A DNA stretch of 64,000 bases from Rutstroemia sp. NJR-2017a BVV2. Its lineage: Eukaryota; Ascomycota; Leotiomycetes; Helotiales; Rutstroemiaceae. The notes below the pieces were generated by a model. It was not told where the DNA came from, did not search any database, and saw nothing but the letters and a program-made list of their open reading frames with translations. Location: the NCBI GenBank assembly GCA_002946415.1, contig NJPS01000013.1, positions 310,001-374,000 on the forward strand, given 5' to 3'. The position numbers were made by a program, and so were the translations under genes. Below, in pieces: positions 44,168 through 55,938 of this stretch; positions within the stretch are counted from its first letter, which is position 1, and every line of letters begins with the position of its first letter.

Positions 44168-44657
44168 GGTGAAATAAAACAAAGATGAAGCCTGTCTTGA
44201 TAGGAAAACGATGGGTCACTTTATTTTATGGTCTAAGAAAGTCGTGTCGATGACAGTTCTTTTAATTTAAAGGTTGCTCGCTCGAAAGTTTGATGGAGGG
44301 GTCAATTAGGGGTGGGGAATGAGTCAAGTTAAACTCTCAGCCTTCCGGCCCAATTTCTTTACAAGGCTGTGTTAGGCGGCCGCACCTACCATTGTGGCTC
44401 GTACAGAAATGCTGGTGCGGAAGGTCCCGGCCTTTGCGACTACCATGAACTACATCTACTCCTCCACTGCAGTAAAACCACTCGTCTGAAGTTAACTGGT
44501 ACATACTGTGAACGGCCCAGCCGTGCTAGCGTTATATTGTGGTAATGACTGGCAGCTGTTTCTAAGGCCTTAAGATACAGAAAGTGATATTCAAACACGA
44601 ATCCTCCACCGAGAAAGCAATCGCAAAATTCCTAACCAAGATTTTGACCACACTGAT
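44168..44657. other. Intergenic
   Basis: Promoter side of GLN4 and 3' side of the next candidate; no other gene seen. Confidence 0.4.
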
Positions 44658-44980
44658 TTAGGGGACCTTGCAAGAGCCTCCCTTGTGATCAACACAGATA
44701 ACACGCCCATAGCCACAATCTGTGCAATAAGCATTCTCAGAGGAGTAGCAGTTCCCCTCTCCAATTGTACATATGCCACCGACATGGACGCGGTTAGTGC
44801 ATGATCGCTCAGTTAATGAACGAGTCTAGCACCAGGTTAGCTATATGAAACTTACAACTTCGCGGACCATGGTTAGTCCGTCTTCTTGACGAATAAATTC
44901 GACACCCATTGCGCTTGGAGCTGGCCTGCCACAACAGCGCCGAAGATGCCTAGGGCAGCGATGATAGAGGATGTATGCAT
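44658..44980 (-). CDS. Putative small cysteine-rich secreted protein, exon structure unresolved
   Basis: ATG at 44980 opens with a convincing signal peptide (MHTSSIIAALGIFGAVVAG). About 100 bases on there is a consensus donor GTAAGT (near 44857), then CTAAC-type branch sites. Near 44660-44780 a frame carries six Cys in about 40 residues: ICTIGEGNCYSSENAYC, TDCGYGRVICVD, GGSCKVP, ending at TAA 44658. The pieces suggest one gene with at least one intron, encoding a small protein with three possible disulfides, effector-like in form. I could not find splice sites that join both parts cleanly, so the gene may also be damaged. Confidence 0.4.
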
Positions 44981-45958
44981 AATAAATGGGTTGATGGTGG
45001 CGTCTTGGAGTTGGAAAGTTAATAAGAATTGTATATGATTGTGTTAAGGTGTAGCTGTATCGATTGTAGATGTGATTGTTGTGTTTATTGGCGAGTGTGA
45101 TATCTCAAGAATTGGCAGGAAATGATCTACCTTTTATATTCATCAACTGGTCGAAAAAGATTGGATATGCTCTTTTCCTGTAGGGGATAATGATCCTTTC
45201 CTTTCAAGTATTCATACCACTGATTCATCTGGTATACTGCTTGAAAACCTACATCGCCCTACCGATGGTTGTTTCAATCATCAATATACTGTCCTGTATA
45301 CCCTCTCGGTCTCGTATACCGGGTCTTGTAAAAGACAATAGATTTTGGAAATACTTGCATTACAAAATAGGATGTCATCCTACCGATCGTTCTCCCAAAC
45401 AGCCACGCACCATACTTACGTACTTACGTAAACAATCGCAAAAGGCTCACACAATCCATCGTCAGCATGCTTTCACTCGAAGCTCTGGCAGCACCAATAT
45501 TCAACCTCTCAGTCACGGCGTTGCGGTTCCGTCTCTAATGGAGCTCATTCCTCCAAGTACTGGCTGGGAAGATCCCCAACAACTCCCTACCCCAGACATT
45601 GCAAAAGTCTACGCCTTAATGTTTCCCGTCCTCTCCTTGGAGGAATGTAAGTCAGAGTTCGGTTCTGCTTACCTTATTCAAACCATATTCACGTCTTCTA
45701 TATGATTACTACCAAAAATAAAAGGTCTGGTTGAAAATTTCAAACCGACTCTTCATGAGTGACGTTGGGCTGGAATCCTGGACGTGAAAGCAAGCACAGG
45801 CGCGATCGGCCCTCGCGGCCTTTATCTAGGCCTAGTATCTACACACATCCTGGTTTGATACGGTCACGATTTGGGAGCTATGGCAGCCTTGAGCTCCAGC
45901 TTGTTTCCCCGACCACCATACACAAGCAAGAATAATTCTATCTTTCAATAAAGAACCC
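44981..45958. other. Intergenic with one unrecognised plus-strand frame
   Basis: A frame at 45190-45705 (171 codons) starts hydrophobic and ends with a plausible stretch (MELIPPSTGWEDPQQLPTP). I recognise no family and do not call it a gene. Confidence 0.3.
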
Positions 45959-46881
45959 ATGAACAGTATCAGAAGAGCTATGTCGAACATCGTATCTGCC
46001 GCTGATATTCCAACTGTCTCACTTCTTTATCGTTTGAAGAAGTTGACTCCTTACAAAGCTGACCCAGTCACCGAGATCGCCCCAACTCCGAACCAGTCCT
46101 TCAATGATCGTATCGGTTATGTTCGAGCTGGTGACATCACGAAGCTAGCTGTTGATGCGATAGTAAATGCTGCGAACCGGTCATTGTTGGGAGGCGGAGG
46201 AGTTGACGGCGCGATACACAATGCTGCAGGACCCGGCCTGCTCAGGGAGTGCCGAAAGCTCAATGGCTGCAGAACTGGATCGGCCAAGATTACAGATGCA
46301 TACAATCTACCATGCAAGAAAGTTATACATGCGGTCGGGCCAGTCTACGACTCAGATGATTCCAAATATTCGGAAACAAACCTTGAAAGCTGCTACCAGA
46401 CTAGTTTGGAGTTGGCTGTGAAGAATAATTGCAAAAGTATTGCTTTCTGTGCTATCAGCACTGGTGTTTACGGTTATCCTAGTGATGAGGCTGCACCCCT
46501 TGCGATTTCTACTGTTAGGGATTTCTTGGAGAGCGAGGAGGGCTCAAAACTGGACAAAATTGTCTTCTGCACATTTGGTCCTAAGGACGTGGCTGCCTAC
46601 GATAAATGGCTCCCGTGAGTTTCTCCTCTTTGGCCTTAATTACCAGAACTAACAAATTGAATTCTGTCAGACGTTTTTTCCCTCCCACCGAGCAGGAAGC
46701 CGATGACGATTGGGAGCAAGTTGATGCAAGTGAGTCCGCAGAGAATGGAGCTGTGCTACAAAAGGGTACCGAAAAGACAGACGCAAGCAAGGTTGAGCTT
46801 CCTGATGTTCCAACTCAAGATCCTAGTGACGATCAGGGACATGCATCGAAGAAACAGAAGTCTGGGGATGATGAGAAATGA
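45959..46881 (+). CDS. Macro-domain ADP-ribose hydrolase (MacroD-type)
   Basis: Exons 45959-46614 and 46671-46881 close to 288 residues. MacroD-like proteins remove ADP-ribose from proteins or hydrolyse O-acetyl-ADP-ribose. The domain covers about residues 50-215. It shows [34 protein letters not shown] (ADP-ribose binding loop with catalytic-type Asn/Asp), [47 protein letters not shown] (second loop), and [10 protein letters not shown]. The C-terminal tail in exon 2 is acidic and disordered ([12 protein letters not shown]), with a KKQK cluster that could be a nuclear signal. A second ATG seven codons downstream is a possible start. Confidence 0.93.
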
Positions 46882-47209
46882 CGAAGGATTCATATTATGC
46901 TGGGACATCTGGGAGGAGTAAAGGTTGCTATTCGGCTAAGGAAATCAGATTACGCATTACGAACGATACCAGATTGCAGAATGTAGGATTTGGACTTTCA
47001 TCTACCCCTCCATGCGCCGCTAGCCAGTAGAGCGCCGCTACGGCTTACCCCACTTTTCCGCAAGCTAGGTGACAGTCCCGCATTATCAGATTCTTGGTCG
47101 AGACAACTTCCGTAACTAAAAGAAAACAAATAAAGTCGCAAAATCTGTTAGACCGCGATTTGGTGCCGACTACTTACTGAATTTCTGCATCCTTTCCTCT
47201 GAGTTGAAC
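46882..47209. other. Intergenic
   Basis: Short spacer with the promoter of the next gene; nothing else seen. Confidence 0.4.
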
Positions 47210-48805
47210 ATGTCAGCATCGCGAAACATCTACGAAGCAGATGTTGATTTCGCACAGCTAGGTCTGCAAGATCCCGATTTCGCCAAAGTGTAGGTTCTGC
47301 TTCTTTCATGCGCGGGCTTGGTGCTTTGTAGATCTCTGCCCATCTGTCGTCTGAGTCATTGTACCAATGCAAATATTAGATTTCATGTGCTGAAGTTCCT
47401 TGCAGCTTGAAGCCGAACGGCCAATTGGACTTCAGTGATCCTAAATCAGTTCAGCAACTCACTATATCATTACTGAAGAGAGACTTCGGGTTGAAGCTAG
47501 AGCTTCCCGACGATCGACTTTGTCCGCCTGTATGTTTTGCTTTTACAAATTCGGTCGATGCCGGTGCTTACTATGTAGTAGGTTCCGAATCGATTGAATT
47601 ACATCCTCTGGATACAAACTCTTCTTGATACGTCAAGCAGATCTTTTTCGGAGTCCTATGAACCGGAAAGGGATGTATATGGACTTGATATTGGGACGGG
47701 TGCGAGTTGCATTTACCCATTGCTGGGATGCGCCCAGCGAGGTGCTTGGAGGTTTACTGCCACAGGTATATTTACTGTTCTACATTGGTATGTTGATATT
47801 GATCTTGCATTTAGATATTGATGATAGAAGCTTGACGTTTGCACGGCGAAATGTTGAGATAAATGGGCTATATGATAGGATACATGTGCTTCAGACACAG
47901 ATGAATGGCACCATGATTCCTCTGGATACAATGAAAACAGCCAGGTAAATGATGCTCCCCCAGATTCATAATAGCTACTCATTGTTCCCAAGTATCGATT
48001 TCACTATGTGCAATCCTCCATTCTACGCTTCGAAAGAAGATTTAGTATCGTCAGCTTCATCGAAGAAACGGCCGCCCTTCACAGCTTGCACTGGTTCTGA
48101 AACGGAAATGGTCTGTGATGGGGGAGAAGTTGCTTTCGTCTCCCGAATGATTCAAGACTCTTTGAATCTACGCGAGAGAGTGCAATGGTATACTTCGATG
48201 TTGGGCAAGTTTTCTAGTGTTGCCCAGATCATCGAGCAACTTAAACAGGAAGAGATTGATAACTACGCTGTCACGGAGTTTGTGCAAGGGAATAGGACGA
48301 GAAGGTGGGCGGTCGGGTGGAGCTTCGGGGACTTGAGGCCTAGTATCGTCGCATCTCGTGGGTGTAGTAGTCTACAGAAGAGCTTACTACCGGTCCCAGT
48401 AGAGCAAACTATTGACGTACGTTTATTCATAGGACCATCTTGCAGCCGCTGATTGATGTACAGGTGAGAGGAGAAGATATATCCACAATTGCATCCCGTA
48501 TCAACCATACATTAGAAGTGCTTCGCATACACTGGACCTGGAAGACAGATGTTTCTATTGGAATAGGGTTCTGCGATAAAGCTATATGGTCGCGAGCCGC
48601 AAGGAGACATAAACCTGATGGCGCGGGTGAAGGGATGATAGGAGATGTTGTACAGGAGAACATGAAGTTCGGTTTTAAGATTTGCTTGCTGTATCCCATA
48701 GGGGAGATTGCGAGCGTGAAAGTTGTTATTCGATGGCTGAAAGGACATGATAGTGTAACTTTTGAAAGCTTCTGCGGGATGATCAGAAGGAAGATACAGA
48801 CGTAA
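47210..48805 (+). CDS. METTL16-type U6 snRNA N6-adenosine methyltransferase
   Basis: Six exons close to 427 residues: 47210-47289, 47406-47529, 47582-47765, 47815-47944, 47993-48416 and 48464-48805. The METTL16/Mtl16 family methylates an adenosine in U6 snRNA near the 5'-splice-site-pairing region. Family marks in order: DFAQLGLQDPDF and LDFSDPKSVQQLT at the N-terminus; CPPVPNRLNYILWI; the SAM-binding LDIGTGASCIYPLLG; ATDIDDRSLTFARRNV; the catalytic NPPF in MCNPPFYAS; CDGGEVAFVSRMI; and WYTSMLGK. Exon 6 is the less conserved C-terminal extension. The GTG-TAG choice at several introns is fixed by frame and by these motifs. Confidence 0.93.
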
Positions 48806-49612
48806 TCATTTTTCTCCACACGGTTGAGAACTCGGTGGAGTTGTTGGTCGGCTGCGGAAACCATGACGCAGAATTGATCCTACTGTTGAAGCGACGATTG
48901 GATTGAAAGCAAGGACGTGCCTGCTAAGAATATTCCTCTTATGACGAAGAGCCGAAAATGAAGGATTGCGCCAACCGGTACTAAAGAGCTTACTCGAGAA
49001 CAGTATAACATGTACAAGAACAATCCGTACAACGACAAGAATATGTTCCGGATGAAGTTCTTTCGGTGAATCCGAAACCGTGATGAAAACTCCTGAGTCC
49101 TGAGTCCTGAGTCCTTGGACATACTAATTTGTCCCGCTTGTCTAACTGCTCAGCCTCGTCCGTCACCTGCAACAACCAAACAATAACAACATTTGGCGCA
49201 CACCCCGCTTCATCCTTTCATCACGCTTACCCGCACCCATACCCGCACCCAAAACAATACCAGATAACGAATTCTACGTTGAACATTTTATATGATTTTG
49301 CAGTACATAGTCCTATTCACATGTCATTGCAGGTTTCGATGATTTCTGATTCTCTTCGTTCCTTCGACCTCCAATCGTGCCCGTTGGTGTAGGCGTACAA
49401 ATTGTGGTTGTTCAAACCTTAAGCTGTCGCACCAACCTCTCCCTAATACCTCCGTAGGGCCCTTTACGATCGTACTGGGGTTCCCTCGAGTCAGTTGGAT
49501 TCACCATTGAATTATTGAATTCAATAGCAGCTCTTCAGTTGCGTAATTTCGCATCTGAAGATATTTATTTGCGTTTTTTTATCTCTAGCTTATCACGATC
49601 CTCAAACCAACG
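48806..49612. other. Intergenic
   Basis: A three-copy CTGAGTCC repeat at about 49087-49113 and short CCCGCACCCATA repeats near 49230. No gene supported. Confidence 0.4.
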
Positions 49613-50629
49613 ATGTCGAAAGTCAGCATATCGAGCACGCTTGAACCTACAGTCCCCAATGACAATGCGACGAACGTTTACCCAGCTGCTCAACCCGCTC
49701 TTGCATCAAAAGGTAAACGAAAGACAATGAGCAAATTATCGTCTACTCTTACGTCTAAACTCACTCGCCGTTTTCCGCTCTTCTCCAGCCTGCCCACTGA
49801 ACTCCGTCTCCTCATCTGGAACGCAGCGATACCCGACCCCCTGGTTCACGAACTCTACCCAAGCTGTCCGACCTCATCACCCTATAACTTCAAAACAAAA
49901 CTGCGCTCGAATCGGCGGCAGATCCCTTCCCTCCTGCACACCAATCGCGAAGCCCGCAACGTCGCACTCGCCCACTACCAGCTGATGTCCTACGACCCCC
50001 CGCCTGTCAGCGAGCCGCGCGAAGCCGTCGCCGGCATAACACCCTTCTATTTCAATCCATCTGTTGACACATTATTTCTCAACTGCGTGGCGTCGATCTT
50101 CCTCGATGTGCGGTGGTTCCTGCTCGACGAAACGCCGAAATCGATAGCGCCGATGAAAGGCTGGAGGAACGTGGCGCTGGATAGTCTGCACATGCGCTTT
50201 GTAGCAGTTGTGGCGAGCGATCTACCGACGCCGCAGCATCGCATTCGTGAGCTGTTTCCGGACTTGCAGAGCCTGAGTATTGCGGTGGATAGCAAGAACA
50301 GTGCGCGGAGGAGGCTGCGAGCGAGTTTGAGACCGGGGTATGGGACGGAGTTGGTGGGGGTAGCCAGGGACGATGTTGAAGGGAGTGAGGAGATTGAGGG
50401 ATATTTTGAGAAGGACTTTGGGTTGTTGCGGAGCGTGGTGACGGAGAGAGAGGCGGAGGAGGAGGTGGATGATGATCAGACGGAGGATGAGGAGGAGAGA
50501 CCGGAGCTGAAGATGTGCAAGGTTAAGAGGGATAGGTTCTACGTTGGGTTGAGACAGGATTTGATCTACTCGTATGTGGGAAGTTGTCAGTTCTTGCGGA
50601 CTGTGAGGCGGAGGATATTTAGGAGATGA
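49613..50629 (+). CDS. 2EXR-domain protein
   Basis: A single-exon frame of 338 residues. After a Ser/Thr-rich N-terminus of about 60 residues, FPLFSSLPTELRLLIWNAAIPDP marks the 2EXR domain, continued by IPSLLHTNREARNVAL, FYFNPSVDTLFL and a C-terminal LRTVRRRIFRR. A Glu/Asp-rich insertion (EREAEEEVDDDQTEDEEE) lies near residue 285. The function of the family is unknown. The only one of three 2EXR genes in the window with no sign of damage. Confidence 0.85.
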   Translation: MSKVSISSTLEPTVPNDNATNVYPAAQPALASKGKRKTMSKLSSTLTSKLTRRFPLFSSLPTELRLLIWNAAIPDPLVHELYPSCPTSSPYNFKTKLRSNRRQIPSLLHTNREARNVALAHYQLMSYDPPPVSEPREAVAGITPFYFNPSVDTLFLNCVASIFLDVRWFLLDETPKSIAPMKGWRNVALDSLHMRFVAVVASDLPTPQHRIRELFPDLQSLSIAVDSKNSARRRLRASLRPGYGTELVGVARDDVEGSEEIEGYFEKDFGLLRSVVTEREAEEEVDDDQTEDEEERPELKMCKVKRDRFYVGLRQDLIYSYVGSCQFLRTVRRRIFRR

Positions 50630-51868
50630 CGGGATGATTCGTAAAATGGAAAACGACACTGTTCACAACGAAAAATACGCAGTTGAAAACGGCTTAAAAG
50701 GGTATGGGATACTCGCAGGCAGAGCAGGCAGGGACAACGCTAAGACGAGCATGCCAAAGCGGAATGTCATAACGAAATGGGAACGGATTAGGTCCAGATC
50801 GCGAAGGAAACACAACTCGAATGGATTATATGAGCTATGTTGGCATAGCTACGATAAATGAATGATCACGAAGATGGACAATAGAAACAAAAAAAGGCGA
50901 ACGAAACCAGCAGTGGAACAACCCAACGAGCGAGCAAACGAACGGAGCTAAAAAAGCAGCAAACAAAACATACGAACAAACGGACGAACAAACAGGGACA
51001 TGGAAGGAAAGGGGGAGTTTTTTTTAATTGATATCATTGGTGCGGTGTTATGGAATGCGGGAGCAGGGCGCAGGGCTTTGGAACATTCGCACGATGCGAT
51101 GATGAGATATCATGATGGAATAGGATGGGATGGGATGGGATGGCATGGAACGGTGTGGGACGGGATATACTTTGGCGTGGACGGATACGCGGATGGAGAG
51201 AAATACCAGGAATCCCCTTTTCCATAAATTATTTATTTCTTTCTTTTTCCCGTTTTATTTCTCATACATCGATATGCTGGCGGGGTCCGTGTATGTTTGG
51301 ATGGAGGGAGGTAATGGCTTCTACAAGAGGAGACGTCTCGTCTCGTATGTAGTAGGGAGAAAAGAAACGAGTAGGTGTGCGTAGGTGCCGGCACATATTG
51401 GGGGAGAAAAGCTCCCGTTTCTTTTATTGCAGGTTACGAAGTACAGTACTATATGCCCGGTCGATGTCCAGACGCAGTATTTATTGTTTAGTATGGGATT
51501 AGATAGCATGACTTACAGTAAGTAGTAGAGATCGCAGCAGAAATACCAAGTGTCAGTTAGTAGGATTACAAAACCGGAGATATCTAGTCGTCTAGCATAT
51601 GATGGGTGCACCGCTCGTGAAATTTGAAGCAAAATGATTGGGAGCTTTGTATCTCTTTTATAAATATATAGCCGCCTCCTTTGGTGTAGGTCCCGCAGAT
51701 GAATCTTGCAGATTGTTAACTATGTTTGATGCATGCGTACATGATATTCTCTTGCTTCAATGGCACTTAAATCATATTCGTTTTTTTCTATCATATCCTC
51801 TCATTCCATTTATTCATTCATGACTTCATTCATAACCTCTCTCCTCACAAACCAAAACCAACCCCCTA
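50630..51868. other. Long intergenic region
   Basis: Contains a GGATG microsatellite at about 51123-51147 and A-rich low complexity near 50880-50990. No gene supported. Confidence 0.4.
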
Positions 51869-52817
51869 CTACTTCCACTGCGCCTCCTTCCTGTCCAAGA
51901 AAGTCTTCAAAATCGCAATGTCGCTCTCCAACGCAGTCAACCACTCACGCAGCGAAGTCTCTACTTGTTGCTGGTCGCTGCCGAGTTTCTCGTAGAAGTC
52001 TTTGCGGTACGGACACGCGGACATGGCGGCGCTGAAGAGCGGCTTCACGACGAAGCTGTGGTGCGGCTTGAGCGTGTCGGCATAGGCGGAGCGGAAGGAC
52101 ACGGAGAGCTCGTCGCTCGGGGTGGAGAGGTTTTTGGAGAGGGCTTGCGCGGTGAAGTCGAGGCCGCTGAAGGGGGAGGGGGTGTTAGTGAGGGGAGAAT
52201 GCTAGGGTGGAGATGGAATGGAACCCTGGGGATTTGGATGATAGGGGGAGAGGAGCTTACCGAACGAGCCAGACTAGGCCTTCTGTGGCGGTGTGTTTCT
52301 TGCTCTTGATCTCGTTGATGACGAGTTCTTGGAGGGTCTGCGATTCAGTTGGGGCAGCGGCTTGTCTTTCGCGGAGTTTCTGTATGGATAATCCGTCAGT
52401 ATGTTGGGTTTCTTGCTCAGACAAGACGGATAGGATTGTGTTTCATGGGATGGGTTTCAGAATATGGAAGCAGGTAGGCGGGTGATAGAATAGGATAGAA
52501 AATGCAATTGCAGACGTACGGTGATGTTGCCAATCATATCACTCTTGACGGGCTTGAAGGCTGCGGAGCCTAGGACATCTACGAGGGAGATGATGTTAGC
52601 TAATTGTTGCTTTGAGGGAATGGGGGGAAAGAGAGTAAGAGAGGAAACAGAGAGCCGTAGAGACAGACGTACCGAAAAGTGTAGTGAGAGACTCGGAAGC
52701 TTCGAGGAACTCGGTGGTAGGGATAGCATTGTCATTTTCCTTCTGGACGGGAACATCGACGAAGGACCTGTTGATGGTGTCGATGAATGTTTTGCCGGCG
52801 GGGATTGGAGTAGCCAT
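51869..52817 (-). CDS. het-c2: Glycolipid transfer protein, HET-C2 type
   Basis: Exons 52817-52673, 52578-52520, 52379-52261 and 52166-51869 close to 206 residues, the usual GLTP length. The protein moves glycosphingolipids between membranes; the Podospora homologue HET-C2 controls vegetative incompatibility. Visible marks: TEFLEASESLTTLFDVLGSAAFKPVKSDMIGNI (glycolipid-binding Asp, Asn and Lys), TATEGLVWLVRGLDFT with the recognition Trp, LKPHHSFVVKPLFSAAMSACPYR (headgroup-binding His) and the helical C-terminus. The DVLG codon is split by intron 1. Confidence 0.95.
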
Positions 52818-54563
52818 TTTGTTTGTATGTTTGTTTGCTGAAGATAGGAATTGGAAGTGGTTTGTTGGTTCGTTGGAGATCAAGAGCAGGTTTCGCAGAT
52901 TCGAGAGAAGCGATTGATTGTATTTATCTTGTTGACAGCGATACGCGCAGGAGGAAGAGGAAGAGTAGGATCAGGAGTTGGAGCTGGAGACGGCGGGTGA
53001 AACTCGTGGCATGAATTGAATTAGTACGAAGTAGTAGCTCGTAGATCAGGACAGCGATACGATTAATCAGTAGGGGTGGTAGGCTCGGTAGGGTAGGGGT
53101 AACAGCTGTTTTTGCTGCGGTTTGGTGGGGCCAGAGCAGCACCAAAGCGGGGTTCCATAGCTGATCGGGGCCCTGAAAGGCTTGTTTCCGTGCTGCGATA
53201 TGCGCGACTAATAGCGGTCAAGGGTCCGCGCGGCACCTGAGACCCAGCACGATTTGATCGTCCCAACTGTTGGTCCCTGGGGATCAGAATACAAATGAAG
53301 ATATATTTCGTGCAGCATCTTTCATTTATGATATCCAAGTGCCGATGAGTAGCCAGGTAGGGAAGGGAAGAGAAGGCATTGTGCGGTGAAGGCGCCCTGG
53401 CTTCTTTCTGCTAACTCATCTCTTATGTCTCGAACAGCTGGAGAGTATGATTTCTTTCCAGCCGCCTTTGCGATCAGGTCAATAGAGCTGCAACTTCTTT
53501 GCCGACAGAACGATGACGAGCTATCTGGGTTTGTCGCCAGTCGTTTCAACTCCTATACTATCACCGCTCTCCGCGATTTGACTGCCAAGAAAGACAATAA
53601 ATTCGGCACGAGGGCAAGACTTTTGGTAGACGCCGCAACTGGTGTCGCGAAAGCTGGTTTTACGTCTTGAACAACCGTTTCACCCGTAGAACGTACCTAG
53701 GCATTGAGTATTCTACTATGGGATTGACGTTGGCTTTGCACAAACCAAAGGTTCAGCTCTTAGTAGCGACCATTTCTGACAAGTTATACATCAGTCTTCA
53801 AGAACTGAAGAACTCCAAACGGTTGAGTAGAGATGGGCTTTTCGTCCTGGAAGTTGTCTAATACCAACCGCATTTCTGGCTGCCACTGCATTTGCTTGGC
53901 CGTTCTTATACCCGGTTGTCTACAGTTGCACTGGCTTATTCATGGAAGCTCATGGCGGAAATGCTACTCGCTGCCTCCGTCCCAAAATTTCCGTGTTTGG
54001 AATGCGGGGTTCCTTAACACGTCCGAGACGCCTTATCGCGGACAGTAAACGGCGAGGCCAAGTCGTTATTCCATTGTCCGCAAGCGTTATAATTGCGCCT
54101 TTCCATCCCGGAGTTGATTAGTGATCACACTGCACCTTTCAGCCGCCAATTAGTAATGTATCATTGACTCAGGTCTCACATCATGGTTTCTGGCATGGAT
54201 GGCATTATTAATCCTTCCGCATACTCTACTTACTGTACATACTTGCAGTGCATCTTCCACAAGTGAACCGTTGGCTATGACGCCGAAGCGGGGTGATGAC
54301 AATGTTATTGGGTGAAGACAAAGAGCCACACAGAGATTACTATCATGCAATGAAGCTTTAACCGCAAACGTCCCATGCTATGCTGCTGTATTATCTGGCT
54401 TCTCAAGCTGATAACGCCGAATTCTTACAAAGCTATGGCAGTTCAAACTTATATCAAGCTCCTTTCGCCCTGCTATATGTGACTTCAAAAACCACAACTA
54501 TCTTCATAATCACCTGTCATTCGCAATCACACAGTTTTCCAGAATCACCACTGTCATCTCGCC
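52818..54563. other. Long intergenic region
   Basis: A 94-codon plus-strand frame at 53386-53670 reads coherently (ELQLLCRQNDDELSGFVASRF) but I recognise no family. It may be a relic. Promoter of the next gene at the right end. Confidence 0.35.
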
Positions 54564-55938
54564 ATGTCTGGTAACGGAAAGAAAGTCTTTTTGACTGGGG
54601 CCAGCGGCTTCGTGGCTTCTCATATTCTATCCCAGCTTATTGAGGTAGGTCCACATCAGATACCTTCTCCTTACACATGTTTCCATGACTTACAATGTAC
54701 TTTAGGAAGGATATAAACCCACGGCAAGTGTCAGGTCTCAACCAAAGGCCGATCAAATCCTGGAAGTACACCCCGAGTGGAAAGGCAAAGTCGAATTTGC
54801 TTTCGTTCCCGACATTGCTGTACCAGGCGCTTTCAATGAGGCTTTGGCCGCTGAGGCCGAGAAAGGCGGCTTTGACTACATCATTCATACCGCATCACCT
54901 GTTACATTCACTATCAAGGACGTCAAGAAGGATCTCATTGATCCCGCCGTCAATGGGTGAGCAAGCCACAGCCCTAGATGACCGTAATATCTGACTTTTC
55001 AAAGGACGCTCGAAGCCCTGAAGGCCGCTCATGAGAAGGGAGGCAAACAGCTCAAACGCTTTGTACTACTCGGAAGCGCAGTCTCGATCCTGAATTCTTA
55101 CGACGATCAGACCGTTCGAGGAAAGCCATATACGGAGGATGATTGGAATCCAGTTCGTCTTTTCCATGCTGAAGACTGTATCTAGTATCTCTAACACGTG
55201 TCTAGGTAACCGAAGCCGATGCAGTCTCTAGCCAAAATCCCGTACTAGGCTACAATACTGGCAAGGTCAAGGCCGAAAGAGCAGCTGTACGTTTGAACAT
55301 TATTCTTCCCTTCCTCAATTTCACTTGCTGATAACTGAACCTACAGTGGGCGTTCATCGAAGAGAATAAACCAGTCTTTGATCTTGCGGTTGTCAATCCT
55401 GATGTCATCCTTGGACCTATGCTTCAACCAGTTCCCGGCCCTAAAAATGTCAATGAAACCAATGATTTCGCCTGTTACGCTTTCTTCAATGGTACCCATA
55501 ACGCCGTAGAAGATGTACAGTTTCCCTTCTTTGATTTTGTGAGTTCTTCCAAATCTCTCTCACTTCCAGTCTGCAAAATTGCTAACACACAATCCCAAGA
55601 CCGACGTCCGTGATGTAGCACTCCTGCACGTCCTCGCACTCACCTCACCACTTGCGTCCAACAAACGTATTATCACCACTTCCGGCCCCCTTTCGCCTCA
55701 ATTGATCGTCAATACCATTCGCAAGAACTTCCCGGAATTGGAAAGTAGATTGCCGAAGGGAGGAGATGAAAAGCTAGTGTTTCCTAAGGGTTTGGATCCG
55801 ACCCCGCTCAACCCGGCCAGGAGTTTGGAGATTTTTCGAGATGCTAAGGGAAAGGATTGGAAATATAGAAGTTTGGAGGAGAGTTTGACGGATACGGTTA
55901 AGTGTATTTTGGATTTGGAGAAGAAGTGGAATGCTTGA
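54564..55938 (+). CDS. Extended SDR reductase (dihydroflavonol-4-reductase / GRE2-like)
   Basis: Six exons close to 363 residues: 54564-54644, 54706-54956, 55005-55152, 55206-55286, 55347-55538 and 55600-55938. NADPH-dependent ketone/aldehyde reductase of the 3-beta-HSD/DFR-like group. Marks: VFLTGASGFVASHILSQL (Rossmann loop), ASVRS, FVPDIAVPGAF, YIIHTASPVTF, VNGTLEALKAAH, RFVLLGSAVSI, and the catalytic YNTGK in GYNTGKVKAERAAW. NPDVILGPMLQP and DVRDVALLHVLAL follow. The catalytic Ser is in LLGSAVS. The physiological substrate cannot be told. All five introns have GT-AG ends and the phases agree with the motifs. Confidence 0.92.

Noticed and set aside
45190..45705. 171-codon plus-strand frame
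   Set aside because: Coherent in parts, but no family, splice or neighbour evidence.
51121..51384. Overlapping frames over a GGATG microsatellite
   Set aside because: Low-complexity artefact.
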